Of a stretch of 33,184 nucleotides of DNA, positions 1-7,115 are shown in pieces. The notes beneath the pieces were generated by a model, which saw nothing but the letters and a program-made list of their open reading frames with translations, was not told the origin of the DNA and made no database searches. The DNA is from an uncultured Bacilli bacterium. GTDB taxonomy: Bacteria > Bacillota_I > Bacilli_A > RF39 > UBA660. Every line of letters starts with the position of its first letter. Within the stretch, counting starts at the first letter, position 1. Where the stretch lies: assembly GCA_934162195.1 (NCBI GenBank), contig CAKPHO010000011.1:1-33184 (forward strand), written 5' to 3'. A program made the translations under genes and the position numbers.

Positions 1-281
1 GTCCATGTCAAAAGGCCATTCAGTGATTGGCTTTTTGTAATAACATAAAACTTTCTCATATTCTTTAAATTTGATATACCATATCCTTTACCTAATTCAT
101 TAGTTAATTTTTTTGAATACTCCTTAATAATACCTTCACCATAATGTTTACCTGCATCTGATAGTAATTTACCTACATTGTAATATGTATTTAAATCACT
201 TCTATTTTTACTATAATCTTTTACTCTCTTTGTTATCTCGTTATTTATAAGTTCCTGCTTGATTTCCTTATAGTAATTCAT
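1..281 (-). CDS. DUF1016/YhcG-type protein, N-terminal part (runs off left edge)
   Basis: The frame opens with ATG at 281, behind a textbook AAGGAGG site, and stays open to base 1, giving about 93 residues. The text reads MNYYKEIKQEL..., then a stretch ending YGEGIIKEYSKKL, then TNELGKGYGISNLKNMRKFY and finally GLLTWT. This order (long helix, 'YG..II.E.SK.L..E.GKG.S..NL..MR.FY', then 'L(T/S)W') is the N-terminal DUF1016 domain of YhcG-type proteins. Their C-terminal half is a PD-(D/E)XK nuclease-like domain, which would lie beyond the edge. The function of the family is uncertain; members often sit near restriction or mobile loci. The gene appears monocistronic, with the ftsW terminator upstream of it. 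The family call is from recognised motifs; whether the gene is intact cannot be seen. Confidence 0.75.
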   Translation of the reverse strand, partial: MNYYKEIKQELINNEITKRVKDYSKNRSDLNTYYNVGKLLSDAGKHYGEGIIKEYSKKLTNELGKGYGISNLKNMRKFYVITKSQSLNGLLTW

Positions 282-336
282 AATTACCTCCTTCACTTAT
301 AATATACGAGATATCTTTTCTATTTCCTTTTTTCAA

Positions 337-368
337 AAGAAAAAAATCATGAATTTTCATCCATGATT
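337..368 (-). terminator. Intrinsic terminator of the ftsW/rodA-family gene
   Basis: A 7-bp stem, AATCATG (345-351) against CATGATT (362-368), is followed on the minus strand by a run of Ts. It lies about 20 bases past the stop of the FtsW/RodA gene and before the DUF1016 gene. Confidence 0.75.
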
Positions 369-390
369 AATTTGTTATTTAAAAAATAAA

Positions 391-1563
391 TTATATATTT
401 ATTTTAGTCCTACTAGTTTCAATTGCTACTCTTTGAACAAGAGTAAGCGCAATTATAAAGGATATTGTAAACGATCCACCATATGATAGGAATGGAAGTG
501 GAACACCTGTTAAAGGAATTATTCCTAAAATTCCTCCTAAATTTAGAAATATGTGAGCGAACATATAAATTGCTACTCCTAATGCAATATATTTGCCACG
601 TATTGTACTAGACTTACTAGATATCATTAAAATGCGATACAAAATAAAGATATATGCAACAAATATAATGCTACTTCTGGCAAATCCTAATTCTTCACCA
701 ATGATTGCAAATATTGAATCTGTGTGAGGCTCAGAAATATATGAATATTTTTGCTTACTTTTACCAATTCCAAGGCCTAAAATTCCACCATCATTTAAAG
801 CTATGAACCCATTACAAACTTGATAACCGCCAGTTTCGTATCTTGTACACGGGTTAAAAAAATTAAAACGTGCCATTTGAGCATCAGTTAAAACATATCC
901 CTTTATAGCTTTCATACCAAGTATTCCAATTAATCCAACAACTATTAATAATCCAATTGTTTTTAATTTATCTTCTTTTAAAAGAGGACTGGCCAAAAAC
1001 ATAATACCAAATATTGCAACAATAATCATCATTGTACCTAAGTCTTTTTGAAAGAAGATAATCATTGCTGAAAATAATCCGACTAATAATATCATACCTA
1101 TCATATCCCATTTAGGACATTTAGGATCATTTAGTTTTTTTGAAAATTTTTCAAATAATAATGAAAGACATACAATGATAACAGGCTTTGCAAACTCACT
1201 TGGTTGGAATGTTCCAAATCCAGGAATATATAACCAGTTTTGTGCCCCTTTGTGGGCAGATCCAAATAACCATAAATAAATTAATAAACCATTTACTCCG
1301 ATAAAGCCCATAGTAGCAAAGCTTTTATATTTTTTAGAAGGAATATTAATAATAAAAAGTGATAAAATAAAACCTATTATTAACATGGCAAGTTGACGCC
1401 AAAAATAATGATATAAAGTAGAACCATATCTTACTACTGCTTCTCTACTTGACGCTGAAACAATACTTAAAAGTCCAAATATAAACATTGTAACCGTAAT
1501 AAAAAATAATGGTCTATCCATATCTCTAAAATTTTTCCTAATTTGTTTAATTACACCTTTCAT
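391..1563 (-). CDS. ftsW: FtsW/RodA/SpoVE (SEDS) family peptidoglycan glycosyltransferase, FtsW-like
   Basis: SEDS proteins polymerise lipid II into glycan strands at the membrane, partnered with a class B PBP. This 390-residue protein has about ten membrane segments and the family signatures: QPSEFAKP near residue 120, FFQKDLGTM near 170, GYQ..NG.IAL.DGG..G.G.G..KQK, then EPHTDSIFAIIGEELGF and, at the end, GVPLPFLSYGGS. The EPHTD...EELGF block favours FtsW/SpoVE over RodA. I start it at the ATG at 1563, which has a GGTGGGAA Shine-Dalgarno; the frame is open about 31 codons further upstream, but that extension has no family similarity or ribosome site. The large loop carries two cysteines (NPC...YQVC) in place of the usual tryptophan-type NPW motif. 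The gene diverges from the yjcZ-like gene. FtsW versus a second SEDS paralogue cannot be settled without a genome-wide view. Confidence 0.85.
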   Translation of the reverse strand: MKGVIKQIRKNFRDMDRPLFFITVTMFIFGLLSIVSASSREAVVRYGSTLYHYFWRQLAMLIIGFILSLFIINIPSKKYKSFATMGFIGVNGLLIYLWLFGSAHKGAQNWLYIPGFGTFQPSEFAKPVIIVCLSLLFEKFSKKLNDPKCPKWDMIGMILLVGLFSAMIIFFQKDLGTMMIIVAIFGIMFLASPLLKEDKLKTIGLLIVVGLIGILGMKAIKGYVLTDAQMARFNFFNPCTRYETGGYQVCNGFIALNDGGILGLGIGKSKQKYSYISEPHTDSIFAIIGEELGFARSSIIFVAYIFILYRILMISSKSSTIRGKYIALGVAIYMFAHIFLNLGGILGIIPLTGVPLPFLSYGGSFTISFIIALTLVQRVAIETSRTKINI

Positions 1564-1582
1564 ATTCCCACCTACTATAACT

Positions 1583-1611
1583 ATAATAACACATTTATTG
1601 TAAATTTTAAA
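1583..1611 (-). promoter_or_regulatory. Probable promoter of ftsW-like gene
   Basis: Minus strand: TTTAAA (1606-1611), 17-bp spacer, then TATTAT (1583-1588) preceded by TG, an extended -10. The -35 match is weak. It ends about 20 bases before the chosen ATG. Confidence 0.45.
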
Positions 1612-1701
1612 AATAAATTTACTATTTTTTAAAATATAGGTTATATATATATGCATTTTTACTTAGAATTAATAAACTATATTAAGAAAAGGAGGAATCT
1701 T

Positions 1702-1866
1702 ATGTATTACTATGGTGGTTATCAAGGATATGGTAATGCTTGTGGATGCGGTGGCAACTACGGTGGCGGTTATGGTACTGGATATGGCGCTGCTATAATC
1801 CTAGTATTATTCATTCTTTTAGTTATTGTTATTGGTGCTCGTGCATTCGGGCCAACTCAAAGATAG
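1702..1866 (+). CDS. YjcZ-like tiny membrane protein
   Basis: A 54-residue protein begins at ATG 1702 behind AAGGAGGAA. Residues 1-29 are rich in Gly and Tyr with a CGCGG motif; residues 30-47 are one hydrophobic segment (AAIILVLFILLVIVIGA), followed by a short basic end. A Gly/Tyr-rich head and a single 'I.VLFILLVIV' helix match the YjcZ/'tiny TM' family known from Bacillus, several members of which are spore- or envelope-associated. No function can be assigned here. A longer reading from 1651 adds 17 residues but lacks a ribosome site. A terminator hairpin overlaps its stop codon, so it is its own transcription unit. Confidence 0.75.
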   Translation: MYYYGGYQGYGNACGCGGNYGGGYGTGYGAAIILVLFILLVIVIGARAFGPTQR

Positions 1867-1889
1867 GAAGTTTTTACTTCCTTTTTTTT
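1865..1889 (+). terminator. Intrinsic terminator of yjcZ-like gene
   Basis: The stem AGGAAG/CTTCCT (1865-1882) with a 6-base loop is followed by a run of Ts. It starts inside the stop codon. Confidence 0.8.
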
Positions 1890-1896
1890 AATTTTG

Positions 1897-1905
1897 TGGT
1901 AAAAT
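1897..1905 (+). promoter_or_regulatory. Extended -10 promoter of def
   Basis: TGG followed by TAAAAT (1900-1905) is an extended -10 about 20 bases before the def start. No convincing -35 is visible because the upstream bases form the preceding terminator T-run. Confidence 0.5.
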
Positions 1906-1925
1906 ATATATCGGAGTTGGTATTA

Positions 1926-2474
1926 ATGTTTAAAAAATTAAATATATTAGATGAGAAAGAACCAATATTAAGACAAATAAGTGAAGATGTTGTTTTTCCA
2001 ATTTCAAAAGATGAAAAAAAGTTGATACAACAAGCAATTGATCACTTAACATATAGTCAAATTGAAGAATATGAAAAAAAATATGATCTACGACCTGGTA
2101 TGGGAATTGCTTTTCCACAATTAGGAATTAAAAAACGTATTATTATCATTGTTCATGAAGTAGAAGAAAACACTTTTGATAATTATGTTGTAATTAATCC
2201 TGTTATTGTAAGTAATTCTGAAGAAATGATTGCAGCAGAAGCTGGAGAAGGATGCTTAAGTGTTAATCGTGAAGTTGAAGGACACGTACCTAGATATGCT
2301 AGAGTTACCGTTGAAGGTTATGATGAAGATGGAAATAAAATAAGAGTTAGAGCAAGAGAAGATTTATCTATTGCTTTTCAACACGAAATAGATCATTTAA
2401 ATGGCATTTTATTTTATGATCATATTGATCCTAAGAAAAAATTCTACAATGAATCGGAAATGAGATTAATATAA
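1926..2474 (+). CDS. def: Peptide deformylase
   Basis: This enzyme removes the N-formyl group from nascent proteins using a bound Fe2+ (or other divalent metal). The 182-residue protein has all three catalytic motifs in order: GMGIAFPQLG (motif 1, GxGxAxxQxG), EGCLS (motif 2, metal-binding Cys) and QHEIDH (motif 3, HExDH). The insertion between the N-terminus and motif 1 is longer than in E. coli Def, which fits the Gram-positive type 2 deformylases. The start at ATG 1926 follows a weak GGAG site; an open extension upstream overlaps yjcZ in another frame and is not real. It is convergent with queH and shares a terminator with it. Confidence 0.93.
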   Translation: MFKKLNILDEKEPILRQISEDVVFPISKDEKKLIQQAIDHLTYSQIEEYEKKYDLRPGMGIAFPQLGIKKRIIIIVHEVEENTFDNYVVINPVIVSNSEEMIAAEAGEGCLSVNREVEGHVPRYARVTVEGYDEDGNKIRVRAREDLSIAFQHEIDHLNGILFYDHIDPKKKFYNESEMRLI

Positions 2475-2500
2475 AAAGATATCAATCATTGATATCTTTT
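2474..2500. terminator. Bidirectional terminator between def and queH
   Basis: A perfect 12-bp stem, AAAAGATATCAA/TTGATATCTTTT, has a 3-base loop. It begins at the def stop and contains the queH stop codon, and gives A/T runs usable from either side. Confidence 0.85.
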
Positions 2501-3096
2501 CTTTTTGAATACTTACAACCACAATAATCTTGACGATACAAATTATATCTTTTAGAAAGTTCTATGGATTTTTTATATCCTTCTTTTTTCTTAAAATCCG
2601 AATACAAATATGGAATATCATATTCATCTGAAAGTTCTTCCCCTATACTATTTAAAATTTCAGAGTTTTTATAAGGACTAACACTTAAAGTTGTACCAAA
2701 ATAATCAAATTTTCTTTCTTTAGCAAGCTTTGCTGTATATTTAAGTCTTAAACGGTAACACTTTAAGCATCTACTACCGCGTTCTGGTTCAAGTTCTAAT
2801 CCTTTTATTTCTTTTTCATAGACTTCATTATCATAACTGCACTCTAATAAAAATATTTTATTTACACTTTTCATTTCGTTTATTAACCTAACCTGTTCAT
2901 CTAACCTTTTTTTATATTCATCATATGGACTAATATTAGGATTATAATAAACTATTGTAATTTCAAAATATTTACTTAAATATTCTAAAACATAACTACT
3001 GCATGGTGCACAGCATGAATGAAGAAGTAATTTTGGCATTTTGCCTTCTTCTTTTTTTATTATTTCTTCTAATTTTACTTGATAATTTATTTTCAT
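2482..3096 (-). CDS. queH: Epoxyqueuosine reductase QueH
   Basis: QueH catalyses the last step of queuosine synthesis, reducing epoxyqueuosine to queuosine in tRNA; it is the cobalamin-independent alternative to QueG. The 204-residue protein carries the cysteine motifs of the family: LLHSCCAPCSS (residues ~24-34), then GSRCLKCYRLRL mid-protein and DYCGCKYS at the end, which bind iron-sulfur/metal centres. The block FDYFGTTLSVSPYKN is also typical. The start ATG has a GGTGAT site and lies nine bases from the previous stop, so it is probably translated from the same mRNA as the HD-domain gene. No other que gene is in the window, so a tgt partner must be elsewhere or queuine is salvaged. Confidence 0.93.
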   Translation of the reverse strand: MKINYQVKLEEIIKKEEGKMPKLLLHSCCAPCSSYVLEYLSKYFEITIVYYNPNISPYDEYKKRLDEQVRLINEMKSVNKIFLLECSYDNEVYEKEIKGLELEPERGSRCLKCYRLRLKYTAKLAKERKFDYFGTTLSVSPYKNSEILNSIGEELSDEYDIPYLYSDFKKKEGYKKSIELSKRYNLYRQDYCGCKYSKRKDIND

Positions 3097-3105
3097 ATAT
3101 CACCA

Positions 3106-4263
3106 CTACTTTTTAATAAATATTTTTCCTTTATTTTCTTCTATTTTTCTATCCAATATTTCCTTTTTAGCAAATTCAAATGCATCAGTAACTAAGAATC
3201 TATAACGTAAAGGAAACTCATTATATATTTTATCTAGAGCATTACTTTCTCTTAAAATCTCTAAATTAGCAACAAAATTAATATCATTTAAGAAATGATT
3301 TAAACGCCACCACATACCAACTATGAAAGTATAATCATCTCTTTTTTGAAGCTCTTTTAAATCTATATTCTCGTTCTTAAAGAACAACTCTTTAATATCA
3401 TCTGGAACAATTAATGTATAAAGATCTATATAACTACTTGGTATATTAATAACTGTTAAATTACTTATATCATCACTTGTTAAATTATTATATTCTTTAA
3501 CTACTTTTTTATCAATATTATACTTTTTACATATCTCATCTAAATTTCTACTATTAATTCTACATTTAATTGAAGGATTGATAACTGGATAATCTCCTGT
3601 AATATGTTGATATAAAATATCTATTTTATCAACATCCCTAATTAATTGAATTAAAGTAGATATAAGTATAAATTCTTCATTAGTTAAAGAAACATTTCCT
3701 GTTAATATTTTTGGATTTAAATCATTTATATTGTCAAAAGGAATACGTAAAATACTATTTTTTTGATGATTAAAAACAGCGAGGGCAATTGCATAATAAT
3801 ATTCTTTAGGAATATTATAGTTTTCTATCATTTTATTTTCATACAACATTTTATACCCATATTCAGCGTGACTTAAACCATCAAATAGCTTACACTCTCT
3901 ATCAAAAAATGTGTTTGATGTAACAGCTTGAGGAAAACGAGCAATATCATGAAACAGTGCGGATAATTTTACTAAAGTAGCAAACTCATTACAAACACCA
4001 ATCTTTTCGCATACTTTCTTTGCATCATCTACAACTCTAAAAGTATGATTTTGCTTAACATCTATCATTTTTAAGCGATGCTTCTTTATAGCATCACTAA
4101 CTGACATTAAATCATCTACTAAATTAGATTTTAACAAATTTTGATATATATAATATCCTTGCTTCTCTTCTTCTTCAGAAAGAATTAAATCATCAAGTAT
4201 TTTTTTACAATCCAAAATGTATTTATTAAATAATTCTTTATTGTTATTGTACAAGTCTATCAA
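3106..4263 (-). CDS. HD-domain metal-dependent phosphohydrolase
   Basis: A 385-residue soluble protein. The HD superfamily pattern is visible: NHTFRVV near residue 73, LSALFHDIARFPQ near 105-115 (the HD doublet), FNHQK near 165, and a later Asp in LIRDVDKIDIL near 210. These are the usual His/Asp metal ligands of HD hydrolases acting on nucleotides or phosphoesters; the substrate cannot be inferred. The first codon is TTG, with GGGGGTGAT three to four bases upstream; the next in-frame ATG lies about 50 codons later without a ribosome site, so I keep TTG. It sits 28 bases downstream of the ADP-ribosylglycohydrolase-like gene and 9 bases upstream of queH, suggesting one operon. Confidence 0.8.
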   Translation of the reverse strand: MIDLYNNNKELFNKYILDCKKILDDLILSEEEEKQGYYIYQNLLKSNLVDDLMSVSDAIKKHRLKMIDVKQNHTFRVVDDAKKVCEKIGVCNEFATLVKLSALFHDIARFPQAVTSNTFFDRECKLFDGLSHAEYGYKMLYENKMIENYNIPKEYYYAIALAVFNHQKNSILRIPFDNINDLNPKILTGNVSLTNEEFILISTLIQLIRDVDKIDILYQHITGDYPVINPSIKCRINSRNLDEICKKYNIDKKVVKEYNNLTSDDISNLTVINIPSSYIDLYTLIVPDDIKELFFKNENIDLKELQKRDDYTFIVGMWWRLNHFLNDINFVANLEILRESNALDKIYNEFPLRYRFLVTDAFEFAKKEILDRKIEENKGKIFIKK

Positions 4264-4291
4264 ATTATCACCCCCAAAATTAATAATAACT

Positions 4292-5074
4292 TTATAATCT
4301 ACTTTTTAATTTTTGATAACCCCTATCTAACACATACAAAAAATTACTTGGTAATTTTTTTCTCACTTCTTCTATTAATTCATTATCTACCCCGTACATA
4401 GCTTCTGCCATACTACCAACAATACAAGCGTTTGTATCAGTATCTCCACCATACGAGATAACTTTCTTAATACTTTCTCGAAAGTTTTCAGAAGTAAATA
4501 ATGCATATAAACAATTATCTATTGTATCACAACATCTGTAATTAAATGAAGAAAATTTTTGATATTTTAGTTTAATACCGAGTTTTTTTATAATTTCTTC
4601 TTTATTTAAACCTTTTCTAGCATAGTAAATTATTAGCGCTACCACAGTTGCTGAATCTATTGCTTCTTTAGTATTATGAGAAGGTATAGTTGCAAGCTTA
4701 CAATTTTTAACTATATCTTCCTCTGTATTAAACATATATCCCACTGGAGATATTCTCTTCATCGCACCATTTCCTACACTATTTCCTAACGTATTTTCAC
4801 CAAGCCATTTTATAAAACCAGGAGAAAACATTTTGTCAAAGTACTTTTCAGCTTTTGGCTTAAGGGCCTTATACTTATTACCATATATTCTTAAATATTT
4901 ATTATAGTCTCCATCATTTATAATAGCGTCTAATAAAGCTATTGTAAGAATCGTGTCATCACTATAAAAAGATTTTTCTGTTATTAAATCTTCAACAGAA
5001 ACAGATGTTACTTTCTTTAATTGATCATATTCATATACTGAACCGGCTAAATCACCTATTATTGCTCCCCACAT
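4292..5074 (-). CDS. ADP-ribosylglycohydrolase family protein (DraG/ARH-like)
   Basis: Family members remove ADP-ribose from proteins, nucleic acids or small molecules using two Mg2+ ions. The 260-residue protein is all-helical in character with both metal-site motifs: GAIIGDLAGSVYE at the N-terminus with FYSDDTILTIALLDAI (residues ~36-50), and YGGDTDTNACIVGSMAEAMYG (~208-228). The length is typical for the family. The start has an AGGAG site. It is 11 bases downstream of the YbaK-like gene and upstream of the HD gene. No ADP-ribosyltransferase partner is present in the window, so the substrate is unknown. Confidence 0.88.
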   Translation of the reverse strand: MWGAIIGDLAGSVYEYDQLKKVTSVSVEDLITEKSFYSDDTILTIALLDAIINDGDYNKYLRIYGNKYKALKPKAEKYFDKMFSPGFIKWLGENTLGNSVGNGAMKRISPVGYMFNTEEDIVKNCKLATIPSHNTKEAIDSATVVALIIYYARKGLNKEEIIKKLGIKLKYQKFSSFNYRCCDTIDNCLYALFTSENFRESIKKVISYGGDTDTNACIVGSMAEAMYGVDNELIEEVRKKLPSNFLYVLDRGYQKLKSRL

Positions 5075-5085
5075 AATAATACTCC

Positions 5086-5550
5086 TTAAATAAACATATA
5101 TTTATGTTTTTCAAACTCTATAAATTTAATTAAATCATCATATTTAATTGAGACTGTTTTTGTATTAGTGTTAGGATGAAATAGTAACATCTTATTTTTT
5201 AAATCATTATCAATTAACAAAGTAACTTTATTATTATTGTCATAAATAATGGAAAGCGGTGTTACACTACCGGGAATTAGATTTAATATTTCTTTTAATT
5301 TATTGGCACTAGCAAATGATAGTTTTGATACATTTAATAGTTCTTGTAATTGTTTTAAATCTGCTCTTTTTTTATCTTCTATAATTACCAAATAATAACC
5401 ATCTTTGTTATCAGTAAGAAATAGATTTTTACATTCTTGTCCCTCTATCTTACCTTTAATTACTTCCGCATCAAGAATAGTATATAATGGTTTATGTTCT
5501 ATTTCATTATATTCAATATTTAACTTTTTAAAAACTTCATATATGTCCAT
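5086..5550 (-). CDS. YbaK/ProX-type aminoacyl-tRNA deacylase
   Basis: The 154-residue protein belongs to the YbaK/INS-like fold that hydrolyses misacylated tRNA, such as Ala- or Cys-tRNA(Pro). Landmarks are IEHKPLYTILDAE near the N-terminus, CKNLFLTDNK followed by YYLVII, the KRADLK strand, LSFASANKLKEIL and GSVTPLSIIYD; the end FHPNTNTKTVSI is the typical H.N.N. motif. The layout is closest to ProX/PrdX (Ala-tRNA(Pro) editing). Start choice: a GTG three codons upstream (5559) lies inside the AGGTGA Shine-Dalgarno, so the ATG at 5550, seven bases behind that site, is preferred. It is first in the run leading to queH. Confidence 0.87.
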   Translation of the reverse strand: MDIYEVFKKLNIEYNEIEHKPLYTILDAEVIKGKIEGQECKNLFLTDNKDGYYLVIIEDKKRADLKQLQELLNVSKLSFASANKLKEILNLIPGSVTPLSIIYDNNNKVTLLIDNDLKNKMLLFHPNTNTKTVSIKYDDLIKFIEFEKHKYMFI

Positions 5551-5580
5551 AATTTTCACCTAACAATTACTATATTATAC

Positions 5581-5610
5581 CACAATAAAACTCAAACTAA
5601 AAGTTTGAGT
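5581..5610 (-). terminator. Intrinsic terminator of the 115-aa membrane protein gene
   Basis: The stem ACTCAAACT/AGTTTGAGT (5590-5610) has a 3-base loop and is followed on the minus strand by TTTATTG. It lies 15 bases past the stop at 5626. Confidence 0.75.
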
Positions 5611-5625
5611 CATACATGATCATTC

Positions 5626-5973
5626 TTAAATAATACCAAACATTTTAGCAATGCCATTAATTATAAGACATGACACTAACATCGTAGTACATATAGAAAA
5701 GAAGCAAAAACTTAATTTTAAAAACAAATTTTTCTTTTGTTCAATTGTATCAATAATATAAAATATGCTAACTAAAATTATTAATATATTATTAACCCAT
5801 AGAATTATAGTAAATGGTTTACTAATTAACATATTATTAAGTGCCATTGTATCAAATGAATCACTATATATAATGTTAGTATATTCTAAAGCGCAAATCA
5901 CTAAACTAATTGCAGTTAACACTATTAAAATTATTTCTACCCACTTACCAAAATTTTTAATTTCTTTCTTCAT
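5626..5973 (-). CDS. Small membrane protein, unknown function
   Basis: A 115-residue protein with three clear hydrophobic segments (about residues 10-33, 53-75 and 85-112) and a basic N-terminus (MKKEIKNFGK), predicting a cytoplasmic N-terminus. I do not recognise a family. It has its own near-consensus promoter, a strong AGGAGG site and a terminator, so it is a real single-gene unit. It lies between the YbaK-like operon and the tRNA-Met gene. Confidence 0.65.
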   Translation of the reverse strand: MKKEIKNFGKWVEIILIVLTAISLVICALEYTNIIYSDSFDTMALNNMLISKPFTIILWVNNILIILVSIFYIIDTIEQKKNLFLKLSFCFFSICTTMLVSCLIINGIAKMFGII

Positions 5974-5993
5974 AACGCGTTCCTCCTATTTTC

Positions 5994-6021
5994 ATTATAT
6001 CATAGATAATCTTAAAAACAA
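5994..6021 (-). promoter_or_regulatory. Promoter of the 115-aa membrane protein gene
   Basis: Minus strand: TTGTTT (6016-6021), 16-bp spacer, then an extended -10 TGA-TATAAT (TATAAT at 5994-5999). It is directly upstream of the AGGAGG site. Confidence 0.65.
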
Positions 6022-6030
6022 ATTTTTTAT

Positions 6031-6060
6031 AAAAAAAACTAACTCATTTCTGAATTAGTT
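6031..6060 (-). terminator. Terminator of the tRNA-Met gene
   Basis: A 10-bp stem (6037-6046 with 6051-6060) is closed, on the minus strand, by a GAAA tetraloop and followed by eight Ts. It begins nine bases after the tRNA 3' CCA end. Confidence 0.85.
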
Positions 6061-6069
6061 AAATCTAAA

Positions 6070-6146
6070 TGGTAGCGATGGAGGGGATCGAACCCACGAC
6101 CTTTCGGGTATGAACCGAACGCTCTAGCCAGCTGAGCTACATCGCT
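6070..6146 (-). tRNA. tRNA-Met (CAT), elongator type
   Basis: A complete 77-nt cloverleaf with encoded CCA. The acceptor stem AGCGATG/CATCGCT has discriminator A; the D arm contains AGCTCAGCTGGCTAGAGC; the anticodon stem is TTCGG/CCGAA with loop TTCATAC (anticodon CAT); the T arm has GGTTCGATCC. The sequence closely resembles the Bacillus elongator tRNA-Met. The paired first acceptor base pair excludes the bacterial initiator. A tRNA-Ile2 with modified CAU anticodon is the only real alternative; the D-arm and anticodon-loop pattern favours Met. Confidence 0.93.
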
Positions 6147-6167
6147 ATAAATTAAGTAAGCAATATA

Positions 6168-6196
6168 ATAATATCATAAATATTTTTAATTGACAA
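6168..6196 (-). promoter_or_regulatory. Promoter of tRNA-Met gene
   Basis: Minus strand: TTGTCA (6191-6196), 17-bp spacer, TATTAT (6168-6173) with TG before it. It predicts a transcript start about 15 bases before the tRNA. Confidence 0.75.
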
Positions 6197-6286
6197 TACT
6201 AAATTTAAAATTTCAGTTAAAAAGTAATTACATAAGTATTTATTTCAAAATTAAACTATTATCACTTACTTTTATTATAAATTAAT

Positions 6287-7018
6287 TTAACCTCTATTAT
6301 ACTTTTTTCTATATAGTTTTGTAATAAACAATGACACATAAGAAACTACTAAACTGATAGCCACGCTAAATATAAAAACAGCTGCCAATGAATCAGAGCT
6401 TGAGCTAAACTTTGTTAATATTAAAAAATAAATTAATAATGGCACTATCGAAGAAATAGTTCTGATAAAGTATCCAAATATGTGGAGGTATTTCTTATAT
6501 AAAAAAATACATATAATAAAAGAAACTATAGTCCTTACTACAAACGGTAATATTACCCATGTTAAATAATTGCCATTATAAATTGGAACAACTATCTCTT
6601 CCCAAACTTTAGTAAACGCTGCTCCTATAAAAATAAGCGTTATACATATTCTAGTTAAAATTTTTCCAAAAGTTAGTGGTTTATCAGATATTCCAGAACT
6701 TCCAGATGGATATTTATTTTGACTATCATTAGGCATATGAATACTATTTATTGGATTATTTAAAGTAAAATTCTCTTCTTTTTCTTCTATAGGTGTTCTA
6801 AGTTGACCTGATTCATCATAAAATTGATCTCCAGGTTGTCTTAAGATACCTTTAGCATCATAATATTCTTCACCGGGGATTCTAAGTATTCCTTTAGCAT
6901 CATAAAATTGATCTTCTGGACCTCTCAACATACCTTTGGAATCATAATACTGATCTCCTGCCATTCTTAATTGTCCATTAGCATCAAAAAAGGTATCTTT
7001 TTTATATTTCTTTCCCAT
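6287..7018 (-). CDS. Repeat-headed membrane protein (five 14-residue repeats + 3-4 TM)
   Basis: A 243-residue protein. Residues 10-79 are five back-to-back 14-residue units of consensus (F/Y)YDAKG.LR.PGDQ. A polar linker (~80-120) containing a Pro/Asn/Ser-rich patch follows, and then four hydrophobic stretches (about 127-145, 152-175, 180-203, 210-233). There is no signal peptide, so the repeats probably lie in the cytoplasm. The repeats read like a toxin-antitoxin-style 'YD..G.L' motif also seen in MORN-like modules, but the spacing is 14, not 23, so I do not call them MORN. No function is recognised. The start has a weak GAAGA site. Confidence 0.7.
   Translation of the reverse strand: MGKKYKKDTFFDANGQLRMAGDQYYDSKGMLRGPEDQFYDAKGILRIPGEEYYDAKGILRQPGDQFYDESGQLRTPIEEKEENFTLNNPINSIHMPNDSQNKYPSGSSGISDKPLTFGKILTRICITLIFIGAAFTKVWEEIVVPIYNGNYLTWVILPFVVRTIVSFIICIFLYKKYLHIFGYFIRTISSIVPLLIYFLILTKFSSSSDSLAAVFIFSVAISLVVSYVSLFITKLYRKKYNRG
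6782..6991 (-). repeat. Tandem 42-bp coding repeats (5 units)
   Basis: Five in-frame 42-base units encode residues 10-79 of the membrane protein. Units 3 and 4 (FYDAKGILRIPGEE and YYDAKGILRQPGDQ) are nearly identical; the outer units are more diverged. Confidence 0.85.
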
Positions 7019-7067
7019 ATATTATCTTCATTTCTATCTTTCACTATAAATAGTATATCATACTTTT

Positions 7068-7089
7068 TTATTATTTAGCTAAATAATAA
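7068..7089. repeat. Perfect 22-bp palindrome downstream of folD
   Basis: TTATTATTTAG and its complement meet at an AGCT centre. It sits between the folD terminator T-run and the start region of the repeat protein, so it could be an operator or a second termination hairpin. Confidence 0.5.
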
Positions 7090-7115
7090 AATTGCTAGTA
7101 TTATTTACTAGCAAT
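7084..7115 (-). terminator. Terminator of folD
   Basis: The 10-bp stem ATTGCTAGTA/TACTAGCAAT (7091-7115) with a 5-base loop overlaps the last codons and stop of folD; on the minus strand it is followed by TTTTATTATTT. Confidence 0.8.

Noticed and set aside
1740..1925. N-terminal extension of peptide deformylase
   Set aside because: Reads through the yjcZ-like gene and its terminator in another frame; def starts at 1926.
6070..6146. Initiator tRNA-fMet
   Set aside because: The first acceptor base pair is Watson-Crick, unlike the mismatched pair of bacterial initiators; the body matches elongator tRNA-Met.
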